Below are positions 17,923 through 27,653 of a stretch of DNA of 64,000 nt, in pieces. The notes beneath the pieces were generated by a model. The model was not told the origin of the DNA, ran no database searches, and saw only the letters and a program-made list of their open reading frames with translations. Each line of letters starts with the position of its first letter. Positions within the stretch are counted from its first letter, which is position 1. Both the position numbers and the translations under genes were made by a program. Source of the DNA: Pseudomonas fluorescens (GTDB lineage: Bacteria > Pseudomonadota > Gammaproteobacteria > Pseudomonadales > Pseudomonadaceae); contig NZ_CP008896.1 in NCBI RefSeq assembly GCF_000730425.1, forward strand, positions 2,418,001-2,482,000. The letters are read 5' to 3'.

Positions 17923-18924
17923 TTATTCGATGCCCACCTGGTTACGCCCATTGTGCTTGGCCAGGTACAACCCCTTGTCCGCTGCCGAGATCAACTGCCG
18001 GCAATCGGTGCCCAGCAACGGCGTCATGGTCGCCAGGCCAATGCTGATCGTCAGGCTCGCCCCTTCAGAGGGCGCGATATGCGGGATCTTCAGCGCGGCA
18101 ACGGCCTGTCGCAACTTCTCGGCCACCAACCGCGCACCGCCCGGCGAAGTATTGGGCAGCACCAGGGCAAACTCTTCGCCCCCGTAGCGCGCCGGCAGGT
18201 CCGATGGACGGCTGCTGGCATCGCGAATGGTCGCCGCCACCTTGCGCAACGCTTCATCACCTTCCAGATGGCCAAAGCTGTCGTTGTAGGTCTTGAAGAA
18301 ATCCACGTCGATCATCAGCAACGACAGCTGTGTCTGGTCACGCATGGCACGTCGCCATTCCAGTTCCAGGTACTCGTCGAAGTGCCGGCGGTTGGACAGC
18401 CCGGTCAAGCCGTCGGAGTTCATCAACCGTTGCAGTACCAGGTTGGTGTCCAGCAACTGTTGCTGGCTGACCCGCAGCGCACGGTAGGCCGCATCCCGCT
18501 GCAACAGCGTCATGTAGGAGCGCGAGTGGTAGCGGATACGCGCCACCAGTTCGATGTTGTCCGGCAGCTTGACCAAGTAATCGTTGGCACCAGCCGCAAA
18601 TGCGGCACTCTTGATCATCGGGTCTTCCTTGGTGGAGAGCACGATGATCGGTATGTTCTGGGTCGCCGGGTGGTTGCGGTACTCACGCACCAGCGTCAGG
18701 CCGTCCAGCCCTGGCATGACCAGGTCCTGGAGAATCACCGTCGGCTTGATGCGGATCGCCTGGGAGATGGCCTGGTGTGGGTCGGCGCAAAAGTGGAAGT
18801 CGATATTGTCCTCATGGGCCAGACCGCGCCGCACGGCTTCGCCGATCATCGCCTGGTCGTCGACCAGCAACACCATGGCGGCGTTTTCGTCGGTCTTGAA
18901 GTCGTCGAGCTGTAAATCATTCAT
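17923..18924 (-). CDS. wspR: WspR response regulator with diguanylate cyclase output
   Basis: A 333-residue cytosolic protein: receiver domain (about 17-135, phospho-acceptor Asp67 in [11 protein letters not shown]), coiled linker (about 140-168), GGDEF-class domain (about 170-333). The active site reads GGEEF (248-252), and the product-inhibition I-site RPSD lies at 239-242, so both catalysis and feedback look intact. It makes c-di-GMP when phosphorylated by WspE, driving exopolysaccharide and biofilm formation. It is the last gene of the wsp operon, 51 bases after wspF, with an AGGTGA ribosome site before the ATG; this is the only wsp junction with a real gap. Confidence 0.96.
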   Translation of the reverse strand: MNDLQLDDFKTDENAAMVLLVDDQAMIGEAVRRGLAHEDNIDFHFCADPHQAISQAIRIKPTVILQDLVMPGLDGLTLVREYRNHPATQNIPIIVLSTKEDPMIKSAAFAAGANDYLVKLPDNIELVARIRYHSRSYMTLLQRDAAYRALRVSQQQLLDTNLVLQRLMNSDGLTGLSNRRHFDEYLELEWRRAMRDQTQLSLLMIDVDFFKTYNDSFGHLEGDEALRKVAATIRDASSRPSDLPARYGGEEFALVLPNTSPGGARLVAEKLRQAVAALKIPHIAPSEGASLTISIGLATMTPLLGTDCRQLISAADKGLYLAKHNGRNQVGIE

Positions 18925-18975
18925 TTGCGGTCACCTGAGTTACTACGTGCAGGCCAGGACAGCGAGTTATATCGG

Positions 18976-19986
18976 TCATTTTGCGAATACCTCCAGCAAT
19001 CGTGGCGCAATTCTGTCCAATGGGCGAATCTCAACAGCGGCATCAATCGCCGCTGCTGCTTTGGGCATGCCGTAAACTGCACAGCTCTGCTGATCCTGAG
19101 CGATGGTCAGATAGCCTTGCTGACGCATCAATTTGAGTCCCTGGGCTCCGTCGCGTCCCATGCCGGTCAGCAAGACGCCGACGGCATCGCCGTTCCAATG
19201 GCTGGCGACGCTCTCGAAAAACACGTCGATGGACGGTCGATAAATTTCGTTCACGGGCTGTGCCGTGTAGGCCAGCGTGCCGTTTTTCAGCAGCCGGATA
19301 TGATGATTGGTGCCAGCCAGCAATACCACGCCGCTTTGCGGTGGTTCGCCCTCCCGTGCCAGGCGCACCGGCAGGCCCGAAGCGCTGCTCAGCCACTCGG
19401 CCATGCCGGCGGCGAACACCTGGTCCACATGTTGCACCAGCACAATGGCTGCCGCAAAGTCCCGAGGCAAGCCCTTGAGCAGGATTTCCAGCGCCGCCGG
19501 GCCACCTGCCGAAGAACCGATCGCCACCAGGCTCTGGCGTTTGCCCGTACTGCGCGGATGCACTGGCTCAGCACGCACCCGGCTGCCACGCTGGCCGATC
19601 AGCCAGCCAATATTGAGGATCTTGCGCAACAAGGGCGCCGCCGCCTCCTTCGCATCGCCAACCCCCAGCGCCGGGGTGTCCACCACATCCAGGGCCCCGT
19701 GGCCCATGGCTTCAAACACGCGACTGACATTCTGCTGGCGATCCACCGTAACGATAACGATAGCGCATGGCGTCTCAGCCATGATCTGCCGGGTCGCTTC
19801 CACGCCATCCATCACCGGCATGATCAGGTCCATCAGGATCAAGTCCGGCGTCAATTCGGCGCAACGCTGTACCGCTTCCTGGCCATTGGTGGCGACCCAC
19901 ACCACTTCATGGGCCGGCTCGAAGCTCAAGGCCCGGCGTAAAGCCTCGACCGCCAGGGGCATGTCATTGACGATGGCGATCTTCAT
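18976..19986 (-). CDS. wspF: WspF protein-glutamate methylesterase (CheB family)
   Basis: A 336-residue two-domain enzyme: receiver (1-120, phospho-acceptor Asp53 in LILMDLIMPVMDG) and methylesterase (about 150-336). The catalytic triad is visible as Ser in IGSSAGGPAALE, His in LVQHVDQVF and Asp in GMGRDGAQG. It removes methyl groups from WspA and so damps signalling; loss of wspF is a classic route to the wrinkly-spreader phenotype in P. fluorescens. The frame here is intact. The ATG overlaps the wspE stop by 4 bases. Confidence 0.95.
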   Translation of the reverse strand: MKIAIVNDMPLAVEALRRALSFEPAHEVVWVATNGQEAVQRCAELTPDLILMDLIMPVMDGVEATRQIMAETPCAIVIVTVDRQQNVSRVFEAMGHGALDVVDTPALGVGDAKEAAAPLLRKILNIGWLIGQRGSRVRAEPVHPRSTGKRQSLVAIGSSAGGPAALEILLKGLPRDFAAAIVLVQHVDQVFAAGMAEWLSSASGLPVRLAREGEPPQSGVVLLAGTNHHIRLLKNGTLAYTAQPVNEIYRPSIDVFFESVASHWNGDAVGVLLTGMGRDGAQGLKLMRQQGYLTIAQDQQSCAVYGMPKAAAAIDAAVEIRPLDRIAPRLLEVFAK

Positions 19987-22280
19987 GCCCGGGCGCCTCC
20001 AATCAACTCCACCACCGCATCGAGCAGGGCGTCATCGTGGAAACTGGCCTTGGCCAAGTAGTAGTCCGCACCGGCATCCAGGCCACGACGCCGGTCTTCT
20101 TCGCGATCCTTATAGGACACCACCATCACCGGCAGCGACTGCAGGCGAGTGTCACGGCGCAACAGTGTGACCAATTCAATACCGTCCATGCGAGGCATAT
20201 CAATGTCAGTGATCAGCAGGTCAAAGTCTTCGGAACGCAGTGCATTCCAGCCATCCATGCCATCGACGGCGACCGCCACGTCATATCCACGATTAAGTAA
20301 TAGCTTGCGCTGCAATTCGCGCACGGTCAGTGAGTCATCTACCACCAGAATGCGCTTGCGCGCAGCCTCGACGGTTTGCTGGGTGCGCCGGGCAATGCGC
20401 TCCAGGCGGCCGGTATTGAGCAGCTTGTCCACCGAACGCAGCATGTCCTCGACATCGACGATCAACACCACCGAACCATCATCGAGCAGCGCACCGGCAG
20501 AAATGTCCTGCACCTTGCCCAGGCGATCATCCAGCGGCAACACCACCAGGGTGCGTTCGCCGATAAAGCGTTCCACGGCAATCCCGTACACCGCATCCCG
20601 CTCGCGGATCACCACGACCTTGAGGGAGTCCTGGCTGTTTTGCCCAGGCGGGCGCTGCAACAACTGGCTGGCCGCGACCAGGCCGACATGCCGGCCCTCG
20701 TGCCAGAAATGCTGGCGGCCTTCCAGTTGCACGATTTCGTCGGGTTCCAGGTCGCACATGCGTTCGATATGGGCCAAGGGGAAGGCGTAGGCCTCTTCAC
20801 CGACTTCCACCACCAGGCTGCGCACGACCGACAGGGTCAGCGGCACTTCCAGGTGGAAGCGGCTGCCCTGCCCGGCCGTCTGCTCCAGCACCACCGCGCC
20901 GCGTAATTGGCGGACCATGTGCTGCACCGCATCCAGGCCGACGCCGCGCCCGGAAACTTCAGTCACCTTGTCACGCAGGCTGAAGCCCGGCAGGAACAGG
21001 AAGGTCAGCAACTCCTCTTCGCTCAGGCGCGAGGCCGTTTCCAGCGGCGACAGGCTGCGCTCGACAATGCTGGTGCGCAAACGCTCAAGGTCGACACCAT
21101 TGCCGTCATCGCTCAACTCCAGCACCAGCAGGCCAGCCTGGTGCGAGGCGCGCAGGCGGATCAAGCCTTCGGCCGGCTTGCCCGCCAGCAGGCGCTGCTC
21201 GGGCATCTCGATGCCGTGATCGACGGCATTGCGCAGCAAATGGGTCAGCGGCGCTTCGAGTTTTTCCAGCACATCGCGGTCAACCTGGGTCTTCTCGCCT
21301 TCGATTTCCAGGCGCACCTGCTTGCCCAGGCTGCGGCCCAGGTCGCGCACCATGCGCACTTGCCCCGCCAGCACATCGGCAAACGGCCGCATGCGACACG
21401 CCAGCGCAGTGTCATACAGCACCTGGGCGCGTTGCCCGGCCTGCCAGCCGAACTCATCGAGCTCGGCGGTCTTCTCTGCCAGCAACAACTGCGCTTCGCT
21501 CAACAGGCGGCGGGCATCGGCCAGGGCTTCCTGGGCTTCGAGGTTCAGGTCGACGGTCTTGAGCTGGCCATCGAGGTTGTCCAGGGCTCGGGCGCCGTTG
21601 CTTTGGATGCGCTTGAGGCGTTGCAGGCTGGACAGGTAGGGCTTGAGCCGCTGGGTTTCCACCAGGGACTTGCTGGACAGGTCCAGCAAGCTGTTCAAGC
21701 GCTCGGCCGTGACCCTCAAGACGCGCTCGCCCCCTTCGGTCATGCGTTTGTGCTGGCGCGGCACATCACTGCTGACGGGCGGTGCAGCCTCCGGTTCCGG
21801 GGGCAATAGCAGCGACTCTTCAAGGGACGGCAACGGCTCCGGGAGCGGCGCAGGCACTGGCGGCGGTGCAACCACCTTGGCCGTGGGTTGCGACGGATCC
21901 AGCAAGCGCTCCATCAGCGCCACATAGGCCTGGATATCCGCCGCGCCCACCGTGTTGCCCGGCGTGGCGATGCGCATCAGCAAGTCTGTGCCCTGCAACA
22001 ACGCGTCGATATGTTCGGGTTGCAGGTAAAGCCGGCTTTCCTGGGCGCTGACCAGGCAATCTTCCATCACGTGGGCGACGCTGACACCGGCGTCGACCCC
22101 GACAATCCGTGCCGCACCCTTGAGCGAATGCGCCGCACGCATGCAGGCCTCAAGCTGGTCGGCCTGGGTCGGGTTACGCTCCAGGGCCAGCAGGCCGGCG
22201 CTGAGCACCTGGGTCTGGGTATCGGCTTCGAGGCTGAACAGTTCCAGCAGCGAGGCATCGCGCATCTGGTCGGGGGTCAT
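19983..22280 (-). CDS. wspE: WspE hybrid histidine kinase (CheA-CheY type)
   Basis: A 765-residue kinase. The N-terminal Hpt domain has His51 in AAHSLKGAARIVG. A Pro-rich linker (about 135-170) precedes the dimerisation region. The ATPase core shows HLLRNAVDHGIEMPEQR (N box) and DDGNGVDLERL and GRGVGLDAV (G boxes), then a CheW-like regulatory domain (about 470-600). A C-terminal receiver (about 640-765) has Asp692 in LLITDIDMPRMDG. It phosphorylates WspR and WspF in response to the WspA array. Start and stop overlap wspD and wspF by 4 bases each. Confidence 0.96.
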   Translation of the reverse strand: MTPDQMRDASLLELFSLEADTQTQVLSAGLLALERNPTQADQLEACMRAAHSLKGAARIVGVDAGVSVAHVMEDCLVSAQESRLYLQPEHIDALLQGTDLLMRIATPGNTVGAADIQAYVALMERLLDPSQPTAKVVAPPPVPAPLPEPLPSLEESLLLPPEPEAAPPVSSDVPRQHKRMTEGGERVLRVTAERLNSLLDLSSKSLVETQRLKPYLSSLQRLKRIQSNGARALDNLDGQLKTVDLNLEAQEALADARRLLSEAQLLLAEKTAELDEFGWQAGQRAQVLYDTALACRMRPFADVLAGQVRMVRDLGRSLGKQVRLEIEGEKTQVDRDVLEKLEAPLTHLLRNAVDHGIEMPEQRLLAGKPAEGLIRLRASHQAGLLVLELSDDGNGVDLERLRTSIVERSLSPLETASRLSEEELLTFLFLPGFSLRDKVTEVSGRGVGLDAVQHMVRQLRGAVVLEQTAGQGSRFHLEVPLTLSVVRSLVVEVGEEAYAFPLAHIERMCDLEPDEIVQLEGRQHFWHEGRHVGLVAASQLLQRPPGQNSQDSLKVVVIRERDAVYGIAVERFIGERTLVVLPLDDRLGKVQDISAGALLDDGSVVLIVDVEDMLRSVDKLLNTGRLERIARRTQQTVEAARKRILVVDDSLTVRELQRKLLLNRGYDVAVAVDGMDGWNALRSEDFDLLITDIDMPRMDGIELVTLLRRDTRLQSLPVMVVSYKDREEDRRRGLDAGADYYLAKASFHDDALLDAVVELIGGARA

Positions 22281-22972
22281 GTGAGGCTCCGGGTCACGGC
22301 AGACAGCAGTTGCGCCTCGTCCAGCCAGCGCAGGCTGCGGCCCTTGAACTGCAGCACACCCTGGGTATAGCGCGCACTGGCCTGGGTACCGGACGCAGAC
22401 GCCGCCTTGAGAGTGCGCTCATCGATAGCGTGAATGCCATCCACTTCATCCACCGGCACCACCACCGGCCCATCCTGCGCAGCGATGATCAGCATGCGCG
22501 GCATGATCCGCCCGCCGCTGGCGCCGCCGCCAGTGCTGTCGAGCCCGAGCAATTCCACCAGGGACAGGCAGGCCACCAGCGCACCGCGCACATTGGCGAC
22601 TCCGAGCAACGCCCGGGAGCGTTGATGGGGCAAGGAATGGATCGGCTGTAAAGGCGCCACTTCCACCAGGCAACGGGTAGCGATGCCCAGCCACTCCTCG
22701 CCCAGGCGGAACATCAGCAGTGAACGTGTGGCCACCTCGTCATCTGCCTGCGCAGCGGAGGGATGACGGTCTTCCTGCTGCAAGGCATAGCGATCCAGCA
22801 AGCGGGTTGCCGCTGCCGAATACACGGCACAGTTGCGGCAGTGAATATGCTCGGCCAGCAATGGGCAGGATTTATCGCCGTGGACCCCTATGCGATTCCA
22901 GCAATCGTCGATGGCCTGGGTATCGGCTACCGTCAGGTCCAGGTCGGTATCCGAGAATGGGGAGCTACTCAT
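22277..22972 (-). CDS. wspD: WspD CheW-like coupling protein
   Basis: A 231-residue adaptor. The first about 75 residues form an extension with a CPLLAEHIHCRNC segment holding three Cys that could bind metal. The CheW domain follows (about 85-231), with FRLGEEWLGIATRCLVEV and GVANVRGALVACLSLVELLG. It links WspA to the kinase WspE. The operon has two CheW-type genes (wspB and wspD), as in the described Wsp systems. It overlaps both neighbours by 4 bases. Confidence 0.93.
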   Translation of the reverse strand: MSSSPFSDTDLDLTVADTQAIDDCWNRIGVHGDKSCPLLAEHIHCRNCAVYSAAATRLLDRYALQQEDRHPSAAQADDEVATRSLLMFRLGEEWLGIATRCLVEVAPLQPIHSLPHQRSRALLGVANVRGALVACLSLVELLGLDSTGGGASGGRIMPRMLIIAAQDGPVVVPVDEVDGIHAIDERTLKAASASGTQASARYTQGVLQFKGRSLRWLDEAQLLSAVTRSLT

Positions 22973-24237
22973 CGTTTACGCTCACTGTCAGCGGATCGCT
23001 CGCTACGGGCGGCACGGGCTTGCAAGCGCCGTGCCCCCGCCGTATCACCCTGGGACTCCAGCAACGCGGCCAGGTGCATCAAGGCCTGCGGATGCTGGGG
23101 TTCCAGGTACAAGGCTTTTCGATAATACCCCTGGGCTTCCAGGGCGCTACCCGCCACGTCACTGAGCAGGCCCAGCCAGTAAAATACCTGGGCCGCCGGC
23201 GGATGGTCTTGCAGGTAGCGCTCGCAGGCCGCACGGGCCTCCAGGCTTTTGCCTTCGTTGGCCAGGGTCGCGATCTGACCGAGCAGATCGGCGGCATCCG
23301 AGTGCACGGGCGCAGGTTTGATCGGTGCCACAGGCGCCGCGAAGGCACTGAAGGGGCGGGGCTTGTTTGGAATCGGCGCTGCGCTGCGCTGGGGTATCGG
23401 AGGCGGTAGGGGGGCAAAGACCGGCTCAGGTGCAGCTTCGGCATGACGACTGAAGGCAAACGACTGCGGCACACCAATCGAGCGCATGCCCAGGCGCCCC
23501 AGCAGGCTGCCTTCGGCCGGGCCGATGAACAGTACGCCGTCGACATGGGTCAGGCCCTTGAGCACTTCAAACACCTGCTTCTGGGTCGGCTGGTCGAAGT
23601 AGATCAGCAGGTTGCGGCAGAACACAAAGTCATAGGTCGGCTCATTGGCCAACAACTGCGGATCCAGCAGGTTGCCCACTTGCAGGCGCACCTGTTCCCG
23701 CACCCGATCGGCGACGCGATAGCCATCATTTTCGGCACTGAAATGCCGTTCACGAAACTCGAGATCCTGGCCACGAAAGGAGTTCTTGCCATACACCCCA
23801 CGCCGCGCCCGCTCCACCGACAACGGGCTGACATCCAGGCCTTGCACCTTGAACTGGTGGGGCGCAAGACCGGCATCAAGCAGGGCCATGGCGATGGAAT
23901 AGGGTTCCTCGCCGGTGGAGCACGGCAGGCTGAGGATACGCAGGGCACGCATGTGCTTGATCTCGCCCAACCGGGTCACCGCCAGCCGCGCCAGGGTGGC
24001 AAAGGATTCGGGGTAACGAAAAAACCAGGTCTCGGGGACGATGACCGCTTCGATCAGCGCCTGCTGCTCCTCGCCGCTGGCTTGCAGGCGCTGCCAGTAT
24101 TGATCGGCACTGAGCCCCTGCAACGCCTGGCTGCGCTGGCGCACGGCGCGCTCGATAATTGCCTCGCCCACCGAGGCGACATCCAGGCCGATACGTTCCT
24201 TGAGGAAGTCGAAGAAGCGTTGGTCATTGCTCATCAT
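22969..24237 (-). CDS. wspC: WspC CheR-type methyltransferase with TPR tail
   Basis: A 422-residue enzyme that methylates WspA Glu residues with S-adenosylmethionine. The CheR domain spans about 1-265: FFRYPESF substrate motif, LSLPCSTGEEPYSIAM SAM-binding motif, FVFCRNLLIYFD near the active site. A Pro/Ala-rich linker follows (about 275-320), then TPR-like helices (about 325-410, VFYWLGLLSDVAGSALEAQ and ALYLEPQHPQALMHLAALLE). Two consecutive ATG codons are available, and the first overlaps wspB by 4 bases. Confidence 0.94.
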   Translation of the reverse strand: MMSNDQRFFDFLKERIGLDVASVGEAIIERAVRQRSQALQGLSADQYWQRLQASGEEQQALIEAVIVPETWFFRYPESFATLARLAVTRLGEIKHMRALRILSLPCSTGEEPYSIAMALLDAGLAPHQFKVQGLDVSPLSVERARRGVYGKNSFRGQDLEFRERHFSAENDGYRVADRVREQVRLQVGNLLDPQLLANEPTYDFVFCRNLLIYFDQPTQKQVFEVLKGLTHVDGVLFIGPAEGSLLGRLGMRSIGVPQSFAFSRHAEAAPEPVFAPLPPPIPQRSAAPIPNKPRPFSAFAAPVAPIKPAPVHSDAADLLGQIATLANEGKSLEARAACERYLQDHPPAAQVFYWLGLLSDVAGSALEAQGYYRKALYLEPQHPQALMHLAALLESQGDTAGARRLQARAARSERSADSERKR

Positions 24238-24755
24238 GCCTCCCCAACAGTCAGGTCAGGGGCAAACAGCAGGGCGCGGACCTCGGCAGTGAGCAGGTCG
24301 GCGACGCCGATCCACTGGGTCAGGCCCCGCTCGTCTTCACGCACTGGCCCCAGGTAGGGCGCCTGGCGATTGTCCAGGCCATAGGGTTGAAAATCCGCCG
24401 GGGCGCAGCGCAGGGTGTCAGTCGCCTGTTCGAGGATCAGCCCCAGCCAGCGCGACTCCAGCCCGCTCTCTGGGCGATAGTTGACCAGCACCAGCCTTGT
24501 ACTGGTACGGGCCTGGGCCGGTGTACCAAAGGTCAGGGCACTGAGGTCGATCACCGGCACCATGCTGCCGCGATGGGCGAAAATCCCGGCGACCCATACG
24601 GGCGCATGGGCGATGGGCTTGAGCGGCAGGCGCGGCAACACCTCGGCCACTTCCGTGGCCTTGAGGGCGTAGCGCTCGCTGCCGATATGAAACACCAGGA
24701 ACAAAGCTTTTTTGGCTGCCGTCACGGCGCCGCGTTTCGCCGCAGGATCACTCAT
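24234..24755 (-). CDS. wspB: WspB CheW-like coupling protein
   Basis: A 173-residue CheW-domain adaptor with almost no extension: FHIGSERYALKATEVAEVLPR (first 20 of this span are at about 19-38), the GIFAHRGSMVPVIDL core and an LGLILEQATDTLR strand. It bridges the WspA receptor and WspE. The ATG shares one base with the wspA stop (TGATG), so translation is probably coupled. Confidence 0.93.
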   Translation of the reverse strand: MSDPAAKRGAVTAAKKALFLVFHIGSERYALKATEVAEVLPRLPLKPIAHAPVWVAGIFAHRGSMVPVIDLSALTFGTPAQARTSTRLVLVNYRPESGLESRWLGLILEQATDTLRCAPADFQPYGLDNRQAPYLGPVREDERGLTQWIGVADLLTAEVRALLFAPDLTVGEA

Positions 24756-26377
24756 CAGACTTTGAAACGCGACACGCCGCTGCGCAGACCCACCGCGACC
24801 TGGCTCAATTCATCAATGGCAAAGCTGGCCTGGCGCAAGGACTCCACGGTCTGGCTGCTGGCATCACCCAACTGCACCAACGCATGGTTGATCTGCTCGG
24901 CGCCTGTGGCCTGGGCCTGCATGCCCTCGTTGACCATCAGCACCCGCGGCGCCAGGGCCTGCACCTGGTGGATAATCTGCGACAGTTGCTCGCCCACTTG
25001 CTGCACCTCGAACATGCCCCGACGCACCTCCTCGGAAAACTTGTCCATGCCCATCACGCCCGCCGATACCGCCGACTGGATCTCGCGCACCATCTGCTCG
25101 ATATCGTAGGTGGCCACAGCGGTCTGGTCGGCCAGGCGCCGCACTTCGGTGGCGACCACCGCAAAGCCACGCCCGTATTCACCAGCTTTCTCGGCCTCGA
25201 TGGCGGCGTTGAGGGACAGCAGGTTGGTCTGGTCGGCCACTTTGACGATGGTCACCACCACCTGGTTGATGTTGCCGGCCTTCTCGTTGAGGATCGCCAG
25301 CTTGGCGTTCACCAGATCGGCGGCGCCCATCACCGAGTGCATGGTTTCTTCCATGCGGGCCAGCCCCTGTTGACCGGAGCCAGCGGCCACCGAGGCCTGG
25401 TCGGCGGCAGTGGACACTTCCGTCATGGTGCGCACCAGGTCCTTGGAGGTGGCGGCGATTTCCCGCGAAGTGGCGCCGATTTCGGTGGTGGTGGCCGCCG
25501 TTTCGGTGGCAGTGGCCTGTTGCTGCTTGGAGGTGGCGGCAATCTCGGTCACCGAGGTGGTGACCTGTACCGACGAACGCTGGGCCTGGGATACCAGGGC
25601 GGTCAATTCGGTCATCATGTCGTTGAAGCCGGTCTCGACAGCGCCGAACTCATCCTTGCGCTCCAGGTTCAGGCGCTTGCTCAGATCGCCGGTACGCATG
25701 GTTTCGAGGATATCGACGATGCGCTTCATCGGCGCCATGATCGCGCGCATCAGCAGCAGCCCGCACAGGCCGGCGGCGAGGATCGCGATGATCAGCGATA
25801 CGCCCATGCTGATTTTGGCGGCATCGACGGCCTCATCGATGGCCGCAGTGGCCTTGTCTGCCACCTGTTTGTTCTCGTTGATAATGTCGTTGAGTTTCAG
25901 GCGCCCTGCGGTCCAGGCCGGCGTCAGTTTCTCGTCGAACATCATGACGGCTTCGGTTTCCTTATTGGCCTGGTGCAGTTCCAGGACCTGGGCCAGCACC
26001 TGGTTGTACTTCTGGTGCAAGGCTTCAAAGGTGTCGAACTCGGTACGATCCTGGTCGATATTGATCGTCTTGGCGTAACTGGCCATATGCTGCTCCAGCC
26101 GCGCTTCGAACGACTTGTAATCCTGCCGGTCGGCGTCGGAAATGCCCTGATGCTCGCGCAACCCGATCAATTCCTGGGTCTGCAGGTAGCTGTCGACCCA
26201 GGCGCTGCGGATCATCGAGCTGAAAAACACCCCCGGTACGGCGTCGTCGCGCACCGAGTTCTCGCTCGCTTCGATCTTCAGCAACCGTGAATACGAGACC
26301 ACAACCATCAGTAGCATGATGGCGATAATGACCGCAAAGCTCGCCAATATGCGTTGGCGCAAGGTCCAGTTCTTCAC
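24755..26377 (-). CDS. wspA: WspA surface-sensing methyl-accepting receptor
   Basis: A 540-residue receptor. Helix 1 lies at about 10-30, a periplasmic four-helix-bundle domain at about 31-185, helix 2 at about 188-210, then HAMP ([20 protein letters not shown]), and a signalling domain with tip [19 protein letters not shown] and [15 protein letters not shown]. In Wsp systems it forms lateral clusters and responds to surface contact. The GTG at 26377 is preferred because GAGGA stands about 6 bases before it and the protein then begins [11 protein letters not shown]; an upstream TTG at 26401 has no such site. It heads the wsp operon. A TATACT hexamer on the minus strand (26411-26416) could be the -10 of its promoter. 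Confidence 0.93.
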   Translation of the reverse strand: MKNWTLRQRILASFAVIIAIMLLMVVVSYSRLLKIEASENSVRDDAVPGVFFSSMIRSAWVDSYLQTQELIGLREHQGISDADRQDYKSFEARLEQHMASYAKTINIDQDRTEFDTFEALHQKYNQVLAQVLELHQANKETEAVMMFDEKLTPAWTAGRLKLNDIINENKQVADKATAAIDEAVDAAKISMGVSLIIAILAAGLCGLLLMRAIMAPMKRIVDILETMRTGDLSKRLNLERKDEFGAVETGFNDMMTELTALVSQAQRSSVQVTTSVTEIAATSKQQQATATETAATTTEIGATSREIAATSKDLVRTMTEVSTAADQASVAAGSGQQGLARMEETMHSVMGAADLVNAKLAILNEKAGNINQVVVTIVKVADQTNLLSLNAAIEAEKAGEYGRGFAVVATEVRRLADQTAVATYDIEQMVREIQSAVSAGVMGMDKFSEEVRRGMFEVQQVGEQLSQIIHQVQALAPRVLMVNEGMQAQATGAEQINHALVQLGDASSQTVESLRQASFAIDELSQVAVGLRSGVSRFKV

Positions 26378-26470
26378 AGTATTTCCTCGAGGGCCGATCA
26401 AATGCCGGGGAGTATAGCTGAGGCCGTGCCATCATTTATCAATGGGTTGTGGGCCAAGTCTCAAGGAATA

Positions 26471-26512
26471 CAAAAACACCCCGTAACCTTTTACGGCTGC
26501 GGGGTGTTTTTC
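26471..26512 (-). terminator. Rho-independent terminator after the DUF533 gene
   Basis: AACACCCCG (26475-26483) pairs with CGGGGTGTT (26500-26508), with A-run and T-run on the two sides, so it can act on either strand. It lies 14 bases past the DUF533 stop and shields the wsp promoter from read-through. Confidence 0.85.
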
Positions 26513-26525
26513 TGTGCGGGGTGGG

Positions 26526-27236
26526 TCAGAGCGTGGCTTGGCGTACCTGTTTTTCCAGCTCACTCTTCAGACCCGGTTCCAGCTTGAGCTGGCGGGCCAG
26601 TTCGTCGAGGTAGGATTTCTCCATGAAGTTTTCCTCGTCCACCAGCATGACGCTGGCGATGTACATTTCGGCGGCCATTTCCGGGGTGCTGGCGGCCCGG
26701 GCTACATCGGCGGGGTCCAAGGGTTTGTTGAGCTCGGCATGCAGCCAGCGTTGCAGCTCCTGGTCGTTATCCAGCTTGACGAACTCACCTTCGATCAAGG
26801 CTCGCTCGCGCTCGTCCACATGGCCATCGGCCTTGGCCGCGGCCACCAGGGCCTTGAGAATGGCCTGGCTATGCAGTTCAACCTGGGCCGGCGGCAAGCG
26901 GTCGAGGGTTTGCGGCTCACCTTTTGGCGCACCGGCCTGTTGCGCCTGCCAATTGCCGTAGGCCTTGTAGGCAATCACGCCCAATGCAGCAAGACCACCA
27001 TAGGTCAGGGCCTTGCCGCCAAAGTTGCGGGCCTTTTTATTACCCAGCAGCAGGCCCATTGCTCCTGCGGCCAGCGCCCCGCCACCCGCGCCGCCGAGTA
27101 GGCTACCGAGCCCGCCACCGCCGAGCAGGCCACCGAGTGCACCTTTGTCATCCCCTTTACGTTGACCGCCAGCCTTGTTTTGCAGCATGTCCTGGCCGGA
27201 CTTGAGCAACTGATCAAGCAATCCACGGGTATTCAT
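26526..27236 (-). CDS. DUF533/YebE-like protein with TerB-type domain
   Basis: A 236-residue protein. The N-terminal half has a Gly-rich low-complexity stretch (about 32-66, GALGGLLGGGGLGSLLGGAG) and a hydrophobic Gly/Ala helix (about 78-92), so it may be membrane-attached or insert as a glycine-zipper. The C-terminal half (about 112-236) is an all-helical TerB/YebE domain with AAAKADGHVDERERALIEG and MLVDEENFMEKSYLDELA. Function is unknown. The ATG at 27236 is chosen because GGAGG lies 6 bases upstream; an ATG four bases earlier is out of frame. It is a stand-alone gene with its own terminator. Confidence 0.82.
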   Translation of the reverse strand: MNTRGLLDQLLKSGQDMLQNKAGGQRKGDDKGALGGLLGGGGLGSLLGGAGGGALAAGAMGLLLGNKKARNFGGKALTYGGLAALGVIAYKAYGNWQAQQAGAPKGEPQTLDRLPPAQVELHSQAILKALVAAAKADGHVDERERALIEGEFVKLDNDQELQRWLHAELNKPLDPADVARAASTPEMAAEMYIASVMLVDEENFMEKSYLDELARQLKLEPGLKSELEKQVRQATL

Positions 27237-27377
27237 TCATAGCCTCCAGAGACTTGGGTTCATAGGTTCAATAGGCCTTCAGCGTAAAACTAAGTGCCAA
27301 TAATCCTGGATATAGAGTGCTTCCAGATGTAACTCAAATCGGGACTGGTGGGTTGGGCAGAAGACGCAACGACAGGC

Positions 27378-27410
27378 AAAAAAAGGCCCCGCAATGCGAG
27401 GCCTTTTATA
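27378..27410 (-). terminator. Rho-independent terminator after the colRS-inaA cluster
   Basis: AAAGGCCCCGC pairs with GCGAGGCCTTTT around a 3-base loop, flanked by an A-run on the left, which reads as a T-run on the minus strand. It lies 16 bases past the stop of the small secreted-protein gene and closes that operon. Confidence 0.82.
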
Positions 27411-27425
27411 GGGGCGCCATTCTCT

Positions 27426-27653
27426 TCAACTTGCAGGCCTCATCCCCTGGGACATTCCAAACATAAACAGCAACAGCTGATGATCTGGCTGGCTCACCCC
27501 CGCGGTCTTGGCGACCCGCGGCACCGGGCATTGCCCGCCATCGTGCACCGCGCTGAGGACTTCCGTGCGGGGCTGCTCCCAGGCAGCCAGGGCCAAGGAT
27601 GCGATGCCCAAGGCCCCCACCAGAAACAAACCTCGTGCTATTTCTAGCTTCAT
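27426..27653 (-). CDS. small secreted or membrane-anchored protein of unknown function
   Basis: A 75-residue protein with a hydrophobic N-terminal signal (MKLEIARGLFLVGALGIASL) and likely cleavage after ALA near residue 23. The mature part of about 52 residues has one Cys and a hydrophobic LLLFMFGMSQG segment. The ATG overlaps the inaA stop by one base (TAATG), so it belongs to the same operon and is probably translated by coupling. I do not recognise a family. The position suggests an envelope role under ColRS control. Confidence 0.65.
   Translation of the reverse strand: MKLEIARGLFLVGALGIASLALAAWEQPRTEVLSAVHDGGQCPVPRVAKTAGVSQPDHQLLLFMFGMSQGMRPAS

Noticed and set aside
24884..26290. 468-codon plus-strand frame across wspA
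   Set aside because: His/Gly-rich translation without any domain, entirely opposite the well-supported receptor gene.
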